Source of the DNA: Panopea generosa
Taxonomy: Eukaryota > Mollusca > Bivalvia > Adapedonta > Hiatellidae
Assembly (NCBI GenBank): GCA_029582155.1
Contig: CM055903.1
Span: forward strand, 39,849,353-39,913,352
Length of the DNA: 64,000 nucleotides
Direction of reading: 5' to 3'
The notes beneath the pieces were generated by a model that saw only the letters and a list, made by a program, of their open reading frames with translations, ran no database searches and was not told the DNA's origin. Positions 46,101 through 59,035 of this stretch are shown in pieces (positions within the stretch are counted from its first letter, which is position 1; every line of letters begins with the position of its first letter). The position numbers and the translations under genes are program-made.

Positions 46101-49100
46101 AGGCACACCCCACTCCAAAGACGGTAATAAGCCTGGACACATAAGTAAACAAACAAGGCACACCCCACTCCAAAGACGGTAATAAGCCTGGACACATCAG
46201 TAAACAAACAAGGCACACCCCACTCCAAAGACGGTAATAAGCCTGGACACATCAGTAAACAAACAAGGCACACCCCACCACAAAGACGGTAATAAGCCTG
46301 GACACATAAGTAAACAAACAAGGCACACCCCATTACAAAGACGATAATAAGCCTGGACACATAAGTAAACAAACAAGGCACACCCCACCACAAAGACGGT
46401 AATAAGCCTGGACACATCAGTAAACAAACAAGGCACACCCCACTCAAAAGACGGTAATAAGCCTGGACACATCAGTAAACAAACAAGGCACACCCCACCA
46501 CAAAGACGGTAATAAGCCTGGACACATAAGTAAACAAACAAGGCACACCCCACCACAAAGACGGTAATAAGCCTGGACACATAAGTAAACAAACAAGGTA
46601 CACCCCATTACAAAGACGGTAATAAGCCTGGACACATCAGTAAACAAACAAGGCACACCCCACTCCAAAGACGGTAATAAGCCTGGACACATAAGTAAAC
46701 GAACAAGGCACACCCCACTCCAAAGACGGTAATAAGCCTGGACACATCAGTAAACAAACAAGGCACACCCCACTCCAAAGACGGTAATAAGCTTGGACAC
46801 ATAAGGAAACAAACAAGGCAAACCCCACTTCAAAGACGTTAATAAGCCTGGACACATAAGTAAACAAACAAGGCACACCCCACTCCAAAGACGGTAATAA
46901 GCTTGGACACATAAGGAAACAAACAAGGCAAACCCCACTTCAAAGACGTTAATAAGCCTGGACACATAAGTAAACAAACAAGGCACACCCCAACCCAAAG
47001 ACGGTAATAAGCCTGGACACATCAGTAAACAAACAAGGCACACCCCACTCCAAAGACGGTAATAAGCCTGGACACATCAGTAAACAAACAAGGCACACCC
47101 CACTCCAAAGACGGTAATAAGCTTGGACACATCAGTAAACAAACAAGGCACACCCCAACCCAAAGACGGTAATAAGCCTGGACGCATAAGTAAACAAACA
47201 AGGCACACCCCACTCAAAGACGTTAATAAGCCTGGACACATAAGTAAACAAACAAGGCACACCCCACTCCAAAGACGGTAATAAGCTTGGACACATAAGG
47301 AAACAAACAAGGCAAACCCCACTTCAAAGACGTTAATAAGCCTGGACACAGAAGTAAACAAACAAGGCACACCCCACTCCAAAGACGGTAATAAGCTTGG
47401 ACACATAAGGAAACAAACAAGGCAAACCCCACTTCAAAGACGTTAATAAGCCTGGACACATCAGTAAACAAACAAGGCACACCCCAACCCAAAGACGGTA
47501 ATAAGCCTGGACACATCAGTAAACAAACAAGGCACACCCCACTCCAAAGACGGTAATAAGCTTGGACACATCAGTAAACAAACAAGGCACACCCCAACCC
47601 AAAGACGGTAATAAGCCTGGACGCATAAGTAAACAAACAAGGCACACCCCACCACAAAAACGGTAATAAGCCTGGACACATCAGTAAACAAACAAGGCAC
47701 ACCCCAACCCAAAGACGGTAATAAGCAGGGACACATCAGTAAACAAACAAGGCACACCCCACTCCAAACACGGTAATAAGCCTGGACACATCAGTAAACG
47801 AACAAGGCACACCCCAACCCAAAGACGGTAATAAGCATGGACACATCAGTAAACAAACAAGGCACACCCAACCCCAAAGACGGTAATAAGCATGGACACA
47901 TAAGTAAACAAACAAGGCACACCCCACTCAAAAGACGGTAATAAGCCTGGACACATCAGTAAACAAACAAGGCACATCCCAACCCAAAGACGGTAATAAG
48001 CATGGACACATCAGTAAACAAACAAGGCACACCCCAACCCAAAGACGGTAATAAGCCTGGACACATCAGTAAACAAACAAGGCACACCCCACTCCAAAGA
48101 CGGTAATAAGCTTGGACACATCAGTAAACAAACAAGGCACACCCCAACCCAAAGACGTTAATAAGCCTGGACACATCAGTAAACAAACAAGGCACACCCC
48201 ACTCCAAAGACGGTAATAAGCTTGGACACATAAGGAAACAAACAAGGCAAACCCCACTTCAAAGACGGTAATAAGCCTGGACGCATAAGTAAACAAACAA
48301 GGCAAACCCCACTCCAAAGACGGTAATAAGCCTGGACACATAAGTAAACGAACAAGGCACACACCACTCTAAAGACGGTAATAAGCCTGGACACATCAGT
48401 AAACAAACAAGGCACACCCCACCACAAAGACGGTAATAAGCCTGGACACATCAGTAAACAAACAAGGCACACCTCACTCAAAATACGGCTATAAGCCTGG
48501 ACACATAAGTAAACAAACAAGGCACACCCCACTCCAAAGACGGTAATAAGCCTGGACACATAAGTAAACGAACAAGGCACACACCACTCTAAAGACGGTA
48601 ATAAGCCTGGACACATCAGTAAACAAACAAGGCACACCCCACCACAAAGACGATAATAAGCCTGGACACATCAGTAAACAAACAAGGCACACCCCACCAC
48701 AAAAACGGTAATAAGCCTGGACACATCAGTAAACAAACAAGGCACACCCCAGCCCAAAGACGGTAATAAGCATGGACACATCAGTAAACAAACAAGGCAC
48801 ACCCCACTCAAAAGACGGTAATAAGCCTGGACACATCAGTAAACGAACAAGGCACACCCCAACCCAAAGACGGTAATAAGCATGGACACATCAGTAAACA
48901 AACAAGGCACACCCAACCCCAAAGACGGTAATAAGCCTGGACACATCAGTAAACAAACAAGGCACACCCCACTCAAAAGACGGTAATAAGCCTGGACACA
49001 TCAGTAAACAAACAAGGCACACCCCACCACAAAGACGGTAATAAGCCTGGACACATCAGTAAACAAACAAGGCACACCCCACCACAAAAACGGTAATAAG

Positions 49101-51877
49101 CCTGGACACATCAGTAAACAAACAAGGCACACCCCAACCCAAAGACGGTAATAAGCAGGGACACATCAGTAAACAAACAAGGCACACCCCACTCCAAACA
49201 CGGTAATAAGCCTGGACACATCAGTAAACGAACAAGGCACACCCCAACCCAAAGACGGTAATAAGCATGGACACATCAGTAAACAAACAAGGCACACCCA
49301 ACCCCAAAGACGGTAATAAGCATGGACACATAAGTAAACAAACAAGGCACACCCCACTCAAAAGACGGTAATAAGCCTGGACACATCAGTAAACAAACAA
49401 GGCACATCCCAACCCAAAGACGGTAATAAGCATGGACACATCAGTAAACAAACAAGGCACACCCCAACCCAAAGACGGTAATAAGCCTGGACACATCAGT
49501 AAACAAACAAGGCACACCCCAACCCAAAGACGGTAATAAGCATGGACACATCAGTAAACAAACAAGGCACACACCACTCAAAAGACGGTAATAAGCCTGG
49601 ACACATCAGTAAACAAGCAAGGCACACCCCAACCCAAAGACGGTAATAAGCATGGACACATCAGTAAACAAACAAGGCAAACCCAACCCCAAAGACGGTA
49701 ATAAGCCTGGACACATAAGTAAACAAACAAGGCACACCCCAACCCAAAGACGGTAATAAGCATGGACACATCAGTAAACAAACAAGGCACACCCAACCCC
49801 AAAGACGGTAATAAGCATGGACACATAAGTAAACAAACAAGGCACACCCCAACCCAAAGACGGTAATAAGCATGGACACATCAGTAAACAAACAAGGCAC
49901 ACCCAACCCCAAAGACGGTAATAAGCATGGACACATAAGTAAACAAACAAGGCACACCCCACTCAAAAGACGGTAATAAGCCTGGACACATCAGTAAACA
50001 AACAAGGCACATCCCAACCCAAAGACGGTAATAAGCATGGACACATAAGTAAACAAACAAGGCACACCCCAACCCAAAGACGGTAATAAGCCTGGACACA
50101 TCAGTAAACAAACAAGGCACACCCCAACCCAAAGACGGTAATAAGCATGGACACATCAGTAAACAAACAAGGCACACACCACTCAAAAGACGGTAATAAG
50201 CCTGGACACATCAGTAAACAAGCAAGGCACACCCCAACCCAAAGACGGTAATAAGCATGGACACATCAGTAAACAAACAAGGCACACCTCAACCCAAAGA
50301 CGGTAATAAGCATGGACACATCAGTAAACAAACAAGGCACACCTCACTCTAAAGACGGTAATAAGCCTGTTCACATCAGTAAACAAACAAGGCACACCCC
50401 ATTCAAAAGACGGTAATAAGCCTGGACACATCAGTAAACAAACAAGGCACACCCCACCACAAAGACGGTAATAAGCCTGGACACATCAGTAAACAAACAA
50501 GGCACACCCCACCACAAAAACGGTAATAAGCCTGGACACATCAGTAAACAAACAAGGCACACCCCAACCCAAAGACGGTAATAAGCAGGGACACATCAGT
50601 AAACAAACAAGGCACACCCCACTCCAAAGACGGTAATAAGCCTGGACACATCAGTAAACGAACAAGGCACACCCCAACCCAAAGACGGTAATAAGCATGG
50701 ACACATCAGTAAACAAACAAGGCACACCCAACCCCAAAGACGGTAATAAGCATGGACACATAAGTAAACAAACAAGGCACACCCCACTCAAAAGACGGTA
50801 ATAAGCCTGGACACATCAGTAAACAAACAAGGCACATCCCAACCCAAAGACGGTAATAAGCATGGACACATCAGTAAACAAACAAGGCACACCCCAACCC
50901 AAAGACGGTAATAAGCCTGGACACATCAGTAAACAAACAAGGCACACCCCAACCCAAAGACGGTAATAAGCATGGACACATCAGTAAACAAACAAGGCAC
51001 ACACCACTCAATAGACGGTAATAAGCCTGGACACATCAGTAAACAAGCAAGGCACACCCCAACCCAAAGACGGTAATAAGCATGGACACATCAGTAAACA
51101 AACAAGGCAAACCCAACCCCAAAGACGGTAATAAGCCTGGACACATAAGTAAACAAACAAGGCACACCCCAACCCAAAGACGGTAATAAGCATGGACACA
51201 TCAGTAAACAAACAAGGCACACCCAACCCCAAAGACGGTAATAAGCATGGACACATAAGTAAACAAACAAGGCACACCCCAACCCAAAGACGGTAATAAG
51301 CATGGACACATCAGTAAACAAACAAGGCACACCCAACCCCAAAGACGGTAATAAGCATGGACACATAAGTAAACAAACAAGGCACACCCCACTCAAAAGA
51401 CGGTAATAAGCCTGGACACATCAGTAAACAAACAAGGCACATCCCAACCCAAAGACGGTAATAAGCATGGACACATCAGTAAACAAACAAGGCACACCCC
51501 AACCCAAAGACGGTAATAAGCCTGGACACATCAGTAAACAAACAAGGCACACCCCAACCCAAAGACGGTAATAAGCATGGACACATCAGTAAACAAACAA
51601 GGCACACACCACTCAAAAGACGGTAATAAGCCTGGACACATCAGTAAACAAACAAGGCACACCCCAACCCAAAGACGGTAATAAGCATGGACACATCAGT
51701 AAACAAACAAGGCACACCCCAACCCAAAGACGGTAATAAGCATGGACACATCAGTAAACAAACAAGGCACACCTCACTCAAAAGACGGTAATAAGCCTGG
51801 ACACATAAGTAAACAAACAAGGCACACCCCACTCAAAAGACAGTAATAAGCCTGGACACATCAGTAAACAAACAATG
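43136..51877. repeat. 55-bp satellite, about 159 copies, with higher-order repeats
   Basis: The unit reads AAAGACGGTAATAAGCCTGG, ACACATAAGTAAACAAACAA, GGCACACCCCACTCC. Common variants are CATCAGT for CATAAGT, AACCC for ACTCC and CATGG for CCTGG. Higher-order structure is visible: the block starting TAAGTAAACGATCAAGTCAC recurs 825 bp apart (43391, 44216; 15 units), and the rare variant ATAAGCAGGGACACATCAGT recurs at 47721, 49151 and 50581, exactly 1430 bp (26 units) apart with matching neighbours. The CATAAG form has no stop in any minus-strand frame, which gives many overlapping antisense open frames up to 300 codons with a 55-residue period (165 bp). These are artefacts of the repeat. Confidence 0.98.
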
Positions 51878-52934
51878 CATACCGCGACACGTTTGAACGT
51901 ATCAAAAGTACATTTTCACATTACAGTTATACTGTACTATTTACAAGTGTCTGGTGGAAATGTCGCCGACTTTATTGTTTATTTATGACAAGGATGTTCT
52001 CAATTTTCAGGCAGTTGCTTATTTCCGTGTTCCTCTTAACAAACATTAGACCAACAGAAGTATGTCTACTTCTGACCGTGCAGATGTTATTGCGTAGTTT
52101 GTGGGTACGACATTTGGTGCTATCACGTGTGGTTGCGGGATGCAAACGTTCCGTGTAAAGGCACCGGTTTGATGTTATAGTGTTTTAATCATAAGATTCA
52201 ATTTGTAAAAACAAATAATAAATCATATTTCAGAAGATCGTTTAAAAATCAATATCGAATTTAATTAGAAATGGTACCGGGAGGTAAGTTACCCTGAAAT
52301 TCGGTTTAAGTTCGGTAGCGGCGGTTTTGCTAAGGACCGTTCTAGGACAGAAAACCATACCGCCCCGTTTTGCACGTGGTTCTCTTACCGTGTTTATTAA
52401 ATGTGGCCGTGTCTTATAACTAGTAAACCACATATTGCAAATGAATTTGCGCATTATTCAACACGTGTTCAGTTAAAGCGATAATGCATTCTGTGACGGC
52501 TTGTACGATTGATTTTACGAATATTGTTCGTTTTTTTTTATGAAATATAACCTATCGTATTGTGTTTGTCGTCTGCTTTCAAAAACAGATGTTTGCAACT
52601 GTTAATGTCAATAAAGGATAGAGCAGTTCTGTATTTTGTCACTGGTAGTTTTCATGCCGATTGTCTTTGTACTAGACTGGCTCTTGACACGTTGCGTTTT
52701 ACAATCGTTAATATTCGGCAAATTCCGTCATAATTCGGAATTATGAACATATATATACATTGATGTTATTACGCTATCCAACTCCAACTCAAGACTCCTA
52801 TTTCCTCCAACTACACAAAATAATACTTGCAGCCTATTCTATTAATACATGTTTTTGTTAATCTTTATTGTATATACATGGTTGTCAATAATGTCGTATT
52901 TACACGTAAAATAATTGGTATTTACCTAAACAAA
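51878..52934. other. A+T-rich DNA, no gene recognised
   Basis: A 70-codon minus frame (52242-52454) overlaps a G+C-richer patch. On the plus strand the same patch has CGGGAG|GTAAGT (about 52280), but no exon can be defined. Nothing else seen. Confidence 0.35.
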
Positions 52935-53115
52935 ATGTTCTTTGTCCAGTGGTAGAGGGTCGTGGGTTCAATCCTCTGCCACGGCTACGTGTTGTGTTTT
53001 TGAGCAAGACACTCTTTCAGCATTTCTCTAGTACTGATTTTACCCAAGAAGACTTCGAGCGTGATTTGTCTAAGTTGTAAGAACTCGTTTCACAATCGAA
53101 GTGAAATAAATAAGT
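52935..53115 (+). mobile_element. SINE family D, copy 4 (plus strand)
   Basis: The head reads TTTGTCCAGTGGTAGAGGGTCGTGGGTTCAATCC (split here: A-box side GTCCAGTGGTAGAG, B-box GGGTTCAATCC). The body is TTGAGCAAGACACTCTTTC and TAGTACTGATTTTACCCAAG. The tail is TTTCACAATCGAAGTGAAAT with AATAAAT. Confidence 0.85.
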
Positions 53116-53299
53116 TAAAACTAAAAGGTTATTATTAAAAGATTATTGCTTAACTGGATTTGTATTGAAAACAATAATTTAAAACAGCATCTTCGATGGT
53201 ATTAAAATGTTTGTTTAACTCGTTTTTTTTACATATATAATAATATATTCCAAGAATTGCCTTTGACTCTACGACTCTGGAGATCACTGGATGGTTCTA

Positions 53300-55240
53300 C
53301 CACAGCAGCGCACACATGTCGAAAGAGGCGACACATTGATCGTTGTGCAGTTCCTAGGTGCAAAAAAAGTGATGTTAATAATAGGACCGCAGTATTGTAG
53401 CGCACACATGTCATAAAAGGCGACACATTGATCGTTGAGCAGTTCCCAGGTGCAAAATAAGTGATGGTAATAATAGGACTGCAGTATTGTAGAACACACT
53501 TGTCGTAAGAGGCGACACATTGATCGTTGCGCAGTTCACATGTGAAAAATAAGTGATGGCAAGAATAGGACATAAGACTGCAGTATCTAGCGCACGCATG
53601 TCGCAAGAGGCGACACATTGATCGTTGTGCAGTTTCCATGTGCAAAATAAGTGATGGCAAGAATAGAACCGCAGTATGTAGTGCACGCATGTCGTAAGAG
53701 GCGACACATTGATCGTTGCACAGTCCACAGGTGCAAAATAAGTGATGGCAAGAATAGGACCGCAGTATGAAGCGCACGCATGTCGTAAGAGGCGACACAT
53801 TGATCGTTGCACAGTCCACAGGTGCAAAATAAGTGATGGCAAGAATAGGACCGCAGTACGAAGCGCATGCATGTCGTAAGAGGCGACAAATTGATCGTTG
53901 CGCAGTTCACAGGTGCAAAATAAGTGATTGCATCATAGGATCGAGGTATGAAGCGCACGCATGTCGTAAAAGGCGACAAAATGATCGTTGTGCAGTTTCC
54001 AGGTGCAAAATAAGTGATGGCAAGATTATGGCTGCAGTATTTAGTGCACGTATGTCGTAAAAGGCTACATATTGATCGTTATGCAGTTCCCTGGTCAAAA
54101 ATAAGTGATGGCTGGAATATGACCGCATTATGAAGCACATGCATGTCGTAAAAGGCGACAAATTGACCGTTGTGCAGTTCCCAGGTGCAAAATAAGTGAT
54201 GGCAAGAATATGACCGCAGTGTGTAAGCAAACATGTCGTAAGAGGCGACACATTGATCGTTGTGCAGTTCCCAGTTACAAAATAAGTGATGGCAAGAATA
54301 TGACCGCAGTATATAGCGCATGCATGTCGTAAGAGGCGACACATTGATCGTTGTGCAGTTCCCAGGTGCAATATAAGTGATGGCAAGAATATGACCGCAG
54401 TATGTAGTGCACGCATGTCGTAAGAGGCGACACATTGATCGTTGTGCAGTTCCCAGGTGCAATATAAGTGATGGCAAGAATATGACCGCAGTATGTAGTG
54501 CACGCATGTCGTAAGAGGCGACACATTGATCGTTGTGCAGTTCCCAGGTGCAAAATAAGTGATTGGCAGAATATGACCGCAGTATATAGCGCATGCATGT
54601 CGTAAGAGGCGACACATTGATCGTTGTGCAGTTCCCAGGTGCAAAATAAGTGATGGTAAGAATAGAACCGCAGTATGTAGCGCACGCATGTCGTAAGATG
54701 CGACACATTTATCGTTGTGCAGTTCCCAGGTGTAAAATAAGTGATGGCAACAATATGACCGCAGTATGTAGCGCACGCATGTCGTAAGAGGCGACACATT
54801 GATCGTTGTGCAGTTCTCAGATGAAAAATAAGTGATGGTAAGAATAGGACCGCAGTATGTAGCGCATGCATGTCGTAAGAGGCGACACATTGATCGTTGT
54901 GCAGTTCCCAGATGCAAAATAAGTGATGGCAACAATATGACCGCAGTATGTAGCGTATGCATGTCGCAAGAGGCGACAAATTGATCGTTGTGCAGTTCCC
55001 AGGTGCAAAATAAGTGATGGCAAGAATATGACCGCAGTATGTAGCACATGCATGTCGTAAAAGGCGACACATTGATCGTTGTGCCGTTCCCAGGTGCAAA
55101 ATAAGTGATGTCAAGAATAGGACCGCAGAATGTAGCGCACGCATGTCGTAAAAGGCGACACATTGATCGTTTTGCAGTTCCCATGTTCAAAATACGTGAT
55201 TGCAAGAATAGGACCGCAGAATGTAGCGCACGCATGTCGT
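53300..55240. repeat. 91-bp satellite, about 21 copies
   Basis: The unit reads GTAGCGCACGCATGTCGTAA, GAGGCGACACATTGATCGTT, GTGCAGTTCCCAGGTGCAAA, ATAAGTGATGGCAAGAATAT, GACCGCAGTAT. Units differ by scattered substitutions and rare 1-2-bp indels. The unit is nearly stop-free on the minus strand, so a 456-codon antisense frame (53907-55277) and several 130-290-codon ones appear, with a 91-residue period and all three frames open. I see no coding support for them. Confidence 0.97.
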
Positions 55241-55984
55241 GGATTCTGCATATGGGTTTGTTGATTTTATTGTTCATTCTGTATGTTAAAATAATGAAAA
55301 GTGAAGCTCGAATCTAGAACCAACCCTGTTTAGTGTCTTTTAGTCTTTGTCTGTTTAACGCCGTAAACTCACACTTTTTCAATTCAGCAACCTGGGAACC
55401 AGACCTAAACGAGGACCGTCTTCTAATGTTTAAATTCCCCATTGTCAGTTTTGCTATTGAACTTTCCTAGGTAGTCACCGCTGTTTTCATTGATAGCCAT
55501 TTTTCTATAATCATTTAAGTACTGTTTGTACTAGTGCTATTGTGATGCCGTTGTCGAATAAATACTATGTATTCCTCTTGGGCACATATGTTCTTGTTTC
55601 GGAACGAATTCAAAATTGATCATAAAAAATCGTGATTTCCCGTTGCAGATTAGAAAAGTAGAGCCGGGAATAACACATGCAGAGATGAGACGTTACAGGA
55701 TACAAACGAGTGACTTTTATCGGACATTAACAGACGAGTGAATTTAAATACAGTAGTCGATAGATATGTTGTCTATACTTTTAGCTGTGTCTCTGCGTTA
55801 ACTATATCAGTTTATTTAAAAGAAAAACATGTCTGTTAGACGGTACAACAATGGTTTATTTAGAAACTTCAAGAAAATTAATACACTTTTATGCGGCGGA
55901 TACGAGAGTCATTCAATATTTAATGCAACATATCACATTAATCATGTATTATGATAATAAATGTGAATACCGTATTATAATCTC
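55241..55984. other. A+T-rich DNA, no gene recognised
   Basis: Contains CTGTTTAACGCCGTAAACTC at about 55350, reminiscent of the family A SINE tail. A stretch TTTGCTATTGAACTTTCC (about 55451) has a near match at 14638, too short to define a family. Confidence 0.35.
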
Positions 55985-56625
55985 TCAAAGTAATGTCCCC
56001 TGTGGTCAATGATCGATGTCCATCGCTTCGGCAATCTTCTGTTCCCGTTGCTAGGCAATGGCGCTCATACTCTCACGTGCTCAGCCACGGCAATTTCAAT
56101 CTCCTCCAGGTCAGCGAATCAAATTTCCCTCAAGTTTTCTTTAATTCATGGGAATAAGTCACAATCACAGGGGCTCATGTCAGGAGAATATGGAGGATGG
56201 CCCAACTTTTCCAATTCATATTCCGCAAAATGTGACGTTACACCCTTTGAAGTGTGCGGGGTCGCGTTGTCATGAAATATGATTGGGCCGGCTTGCAATA
56301 GTTCTGGGCGCCTTTCACGTATGGCAGTCGCAGGCAATTTTAATATTCTCTTTGTAGTATGTGCTGTTGACCGTTTGATCGACTGAAACCTTGTGACTTG
56401 TCAGAACTCCACGAATATCATACGCGAATATCATCAGTGGCTTTATTTTTCCTTGCACACGACGGGAATTTGCCAGTCTTGGTGAGTTCGGGGTGTGCCA
56501 CAAGGCCGATTGTCAATTCTTCTCTGGTTCGTATAATCTAATCCACGTCTCGTCTATGGCATCGATTTTTGAAAAAAAATCCCGACCTTCTGTATTGAAG
56601 CGAGAAAGTATTGGGTGCCGTTTTA
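55985..56625 (-). pseudogene. Mariner (DD34D) transposase, broken and 5'-truncated
   Basis: In intact form this enzyme cuts and pastes mariner elements at TA sites. Reading the minus strand from 56625 down, the order is an Arg-Phe-x-Thr-Glu-Gly block, Asp-Glu-Thr-Trp (first catalytic Asp, about 56545), an Asp-Ile-Arg-Gly-Val block with Gln-Thr-Val-Asn-x-x-Tyr-Tyr-Lys-Glu downstream (about 56360-56430), then His-Asp-Asn-Ala-x-Pro-His (second Asp, about 56270), Tyr-Ser-Pro-Asp-Met-Ser-Pro-Cys-Asp (third Asp, 34 residues later) and a C-terminal Leu-Pro-Lys-Arg-Trp block ending near 55990. All three catalytic aspartates survive, but in-frame stops and at least one frameshift (between the second and first Asp, near 56330) break the gene. 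The N-terminal DNA-binding half is missing and no terminal inverted repeats were found. Confidence 0.9.
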
Positions 56626-57028
56626 CTATTTAACCTCAATAAGTTATATCACTCATTCGAATAGGTGATATCGCTTATTCATATATACTACTTAATAACC
56701 AATTGAGTAAAAAAAATTAAAAGGTAATCGAGTTTTATCACTTATGCAAGCTCATTAACGAAATGGTTGTAGTCATATTAATAACATTTTTTTCTCAGTA
56801 GATCTCATACTATTTTTAGCGTGAAGTAAAATTCAGGGACTCCCACGGATGTTGATGCGTAAAAGCCCGTTTGGGTGAGGGGAAAACAAATGGCGAATCA
56901 TTAATGTGTGTATTGAATGTATGACTACCATGTTTATTGTGAATAAAATTTTGTTTAAACTAAATGCCTGGTGCATCACATCCATTGTTATATACAATAT
57001 ATACAATTTAGATCAGTGCTTGTTTTAG
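56626..57028. other. A+T-rich DNA, nothing recognised
   Basis: No repeat or frame of note before the exon-like block that starts at 57029. Confidence 0.4.
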
Positions 57029-57094
57029 ATACCAACAAAAATAAATTTCTCATCTATGAGAGTTGCAGGAGTTATGCAGCTTCCAACTGTATCG
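57029..57094 (+). CDS. Candidate internal exon (same frame as 58046-58278), gene unknown
   Basis: A T-rich acceptor (CTTGTTTTAG|) precedes 66 bp ending in ATCG|GTAAGT, a perfect 5' splice site. In the frame that leaves two bases at the start and one at the end, it encodes about 21 residues (Thr-Asn-Lys-Asn-Lys-Phe-Leu-Ile-Tyr-Glu-Ser-Cys-Arg-Ser-Tyr). Splicing to the acceptor at 58045/58046 (intron 951 bp, GT...AG) keeps the frame open. The phase match across a plausible intron is the main support. No known domain. Confidence 0.3.
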
Positions 57095-58045
57095 GTAAGT
57101 CTTTATTTTTTATATTATTAATTCTCAAAATAATGTCAATAAAGTACATACACTAAGTTATCCTCCACTGTCCTATAAATTATATAGTTCTTGATTTCTT
57201 TTTCTTCAGACTAATTCAAAATAATGCTTAGATATCCGCCGCCATGGTTCTACATAGATCTCGAGGCGCCCTCGTGCATCAGCACATGGTTACAAGGTGC
57301 ATGCTGTTTCATGTTGATCCCTGGAACTGCATGTCAAATTAGCACGTAATTACATGTAATGGTAACCAGGCGCCTATTGTTATCTTGTTCATTATGTAGA
57401 ATCAATTTTGGAACCAACATTTATACATATATCTGACGTCTGAATTCTATATAAAAAAAGATACCGCAATCTTAATCTAATTTAAGTTAATTGTATTTAA
57501 CTTGTCCTGAAATTAATTTGTTCACAGATAAGCTGAAAAATATCGAGGGTGGTCATATTCAAATTTAAAATGGTTTAAGTCGTTCCATTTGAATAATGTA
57601 GTTCGTGGTTGAATTTTGTTTAAATGCAAATGGGCAAAGTTAACATGGATCGTCGTAAATAATGTCAAAGTCTTTGCACATATGTGTCATTTGAAACTTT
57701 GAATTATCACAATTAAGCCATGTTAAAGCGAAATAACCATTTCAAAATTTTGGAAAGTAATTTTGCTTTTCTATTCTTTTTTCTATTTTAACAAATAGTT
57801 GAATTTTTGCATGTTCAGATACATTTTTTACAACAACAAAAATAAATGTCCAATATTATTTGTTGTTTGTTATACTTCACATTTGTTTTTTCTTCTACAT
57901 TATGCATGAATACAAATATATCCGATGAGAAATAGCGTATGCTAATTTTGCCATGTATGTTTTTCTCTGCATTTCTATGGTTTCAACTTGAACGAAGGAG
58001 CAATGGAATAGCAAATGATCAATCTGAAACTGGTTTGTTTCGCAG
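57095..58045 (+). other. Putative intron; contains a small G+C-rich patch
   Basis: Bounded by GTAAGT and TTTGTTTCGCAG. Inside it, 57236-57330 is G+C-richer and holds GCCGCCATGG followed by a 32-codon frame. That is too short and unsupported to call a gene. Confidence 0.25.
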
Positions 58046-58278
58046 AGTCTATGTCTACAAAAAAGGCATACTGCTATACACGAGTAAACATCTATATAAA
58101 CCGAATCAACAAGAATGAGGCAGCGTATTGAGTGAATGATGTCGCAAAAGAGGAAGATGTCGAGCGTGTTGTCATTACCCTTGACTCCGACACTGACGTC
58201 AGCACCGACGATGACGAAGCTACCGCCACGGCATCTGAAAGTGGAAAAACTACCTACAACACTTATGACATTTGTTGA
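58046..58278 (+). CDS. Candidate terminal exon with an in-frame TGA; coding-like acidic tail
   Basis: After the acceptor GTTTCGCAG|, a frame continuous with 57029-57094 runs 28 codons to TGA at 58129-58131. Without a shift it then continues another 48 codons to TGA at 58276. The second part has coding-like composition (GAC, GTC, GCC and ACC codons; higher G+C than anything around it) and encodes an Asp/Ser/Thr-rich tail (Leu-Asp-Ser-Asp-Thr-Asp-Val-Ser-Thr-Asp-Asp-Asp-Glu). AATAAA lies about 75 bp downstream (58352). Possible readings are a pseudogene with a nonsense mutation, a different acceptor inside the block (AG at 58131/58132, poor pyrimidine tract, also keeps phase with 57094), or chance. 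Family unknown. Confidence 0.3.
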
Positions 58279-59035
58279 AACGATATTTGTATCATAATTG
58301 TAATAATATTAACAGATAAATGATATAGATTAAAAAACATCTCACGACAAAAATAAATTAACAAAATATATTAAAACAAATAAAATCAGTACACTCTGAT
58401 ACTATTATGGCAAATGAAATTGCCAAAAAAAATCAAGCTGGAACTCGCGACAACTCGTTGACAGTTCAAACCGTTACCACTACGCTTTCGGAACAGACAG
58501 TAGTACAACACACTTAATATTGATATCTAGTTTATTTTATAGTTATGTAACAGATAAATCTGCTGTCATACCACAAACACCATTCATACGGTAAGTTACA
58601 TCTTAAAATAGAATAACGTGGTTTCAAAATTGCGGATTAGGTTTATACATTGTATTGTTTACTTCTATGTTTACCAAGTACTTCCATTCTATTGAACACG
58701 TATACTTTACTATATATAGATATAGTTCGTGAATGCAATGCGTGCAACATGTGTTCAAATGCTGACTTAGCAATTTAAATGAGAGGTTATGGTGGTTGTT
58801 TTATGGTATTGGCCGGTATGCTTTATTCTCAGGCATCACTTAAAAAAGAGATTTGAACATTTTACACGGATGTTTAAGAGTTAACTCTGTCGTATGTGTT
58901 TCTTTATAAAAATAACTATTTTTACTGTTTTGTTATAACACATATGCTATTCCAGGCAATTTATCGTCTTACCCTTTTAATTTTTAAATTCATTCCTGAT
59001 TATATATTTAGTTGATAAAAATATCATTACTTTTG
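58279..59035. other. A+T-rich DNA, nothing recognised
   Basis: Candidate poly(A) signals occur at 58352 and about 58379. Otherwise no feature. Confidence 0.4.

Noticed and set aside
43136..51877. CRISPR-like array with regular repeats
   Set aside because: There are no unique spacers. The whole 55 bp is repeated, and the context is eukaryotic.
53907..55277. 456-codon minus-strand open frame that looks like a long Cys/His-rich repeat protein
   Set aside because: It is three phases of one 91-bp unit read in turn. The other frames are open too, flanking sequence gives no start, splice or promoter context, and no known fold matches.
57236..57335. GCCGCCATGG with a 32-codon frame, a perfect Kozak context
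   Set aside because: The frame is too short, there is no splice donor, and the Kozak consensus is weak evidence in an invertebrate. It may be a small G+C-rich repeat.
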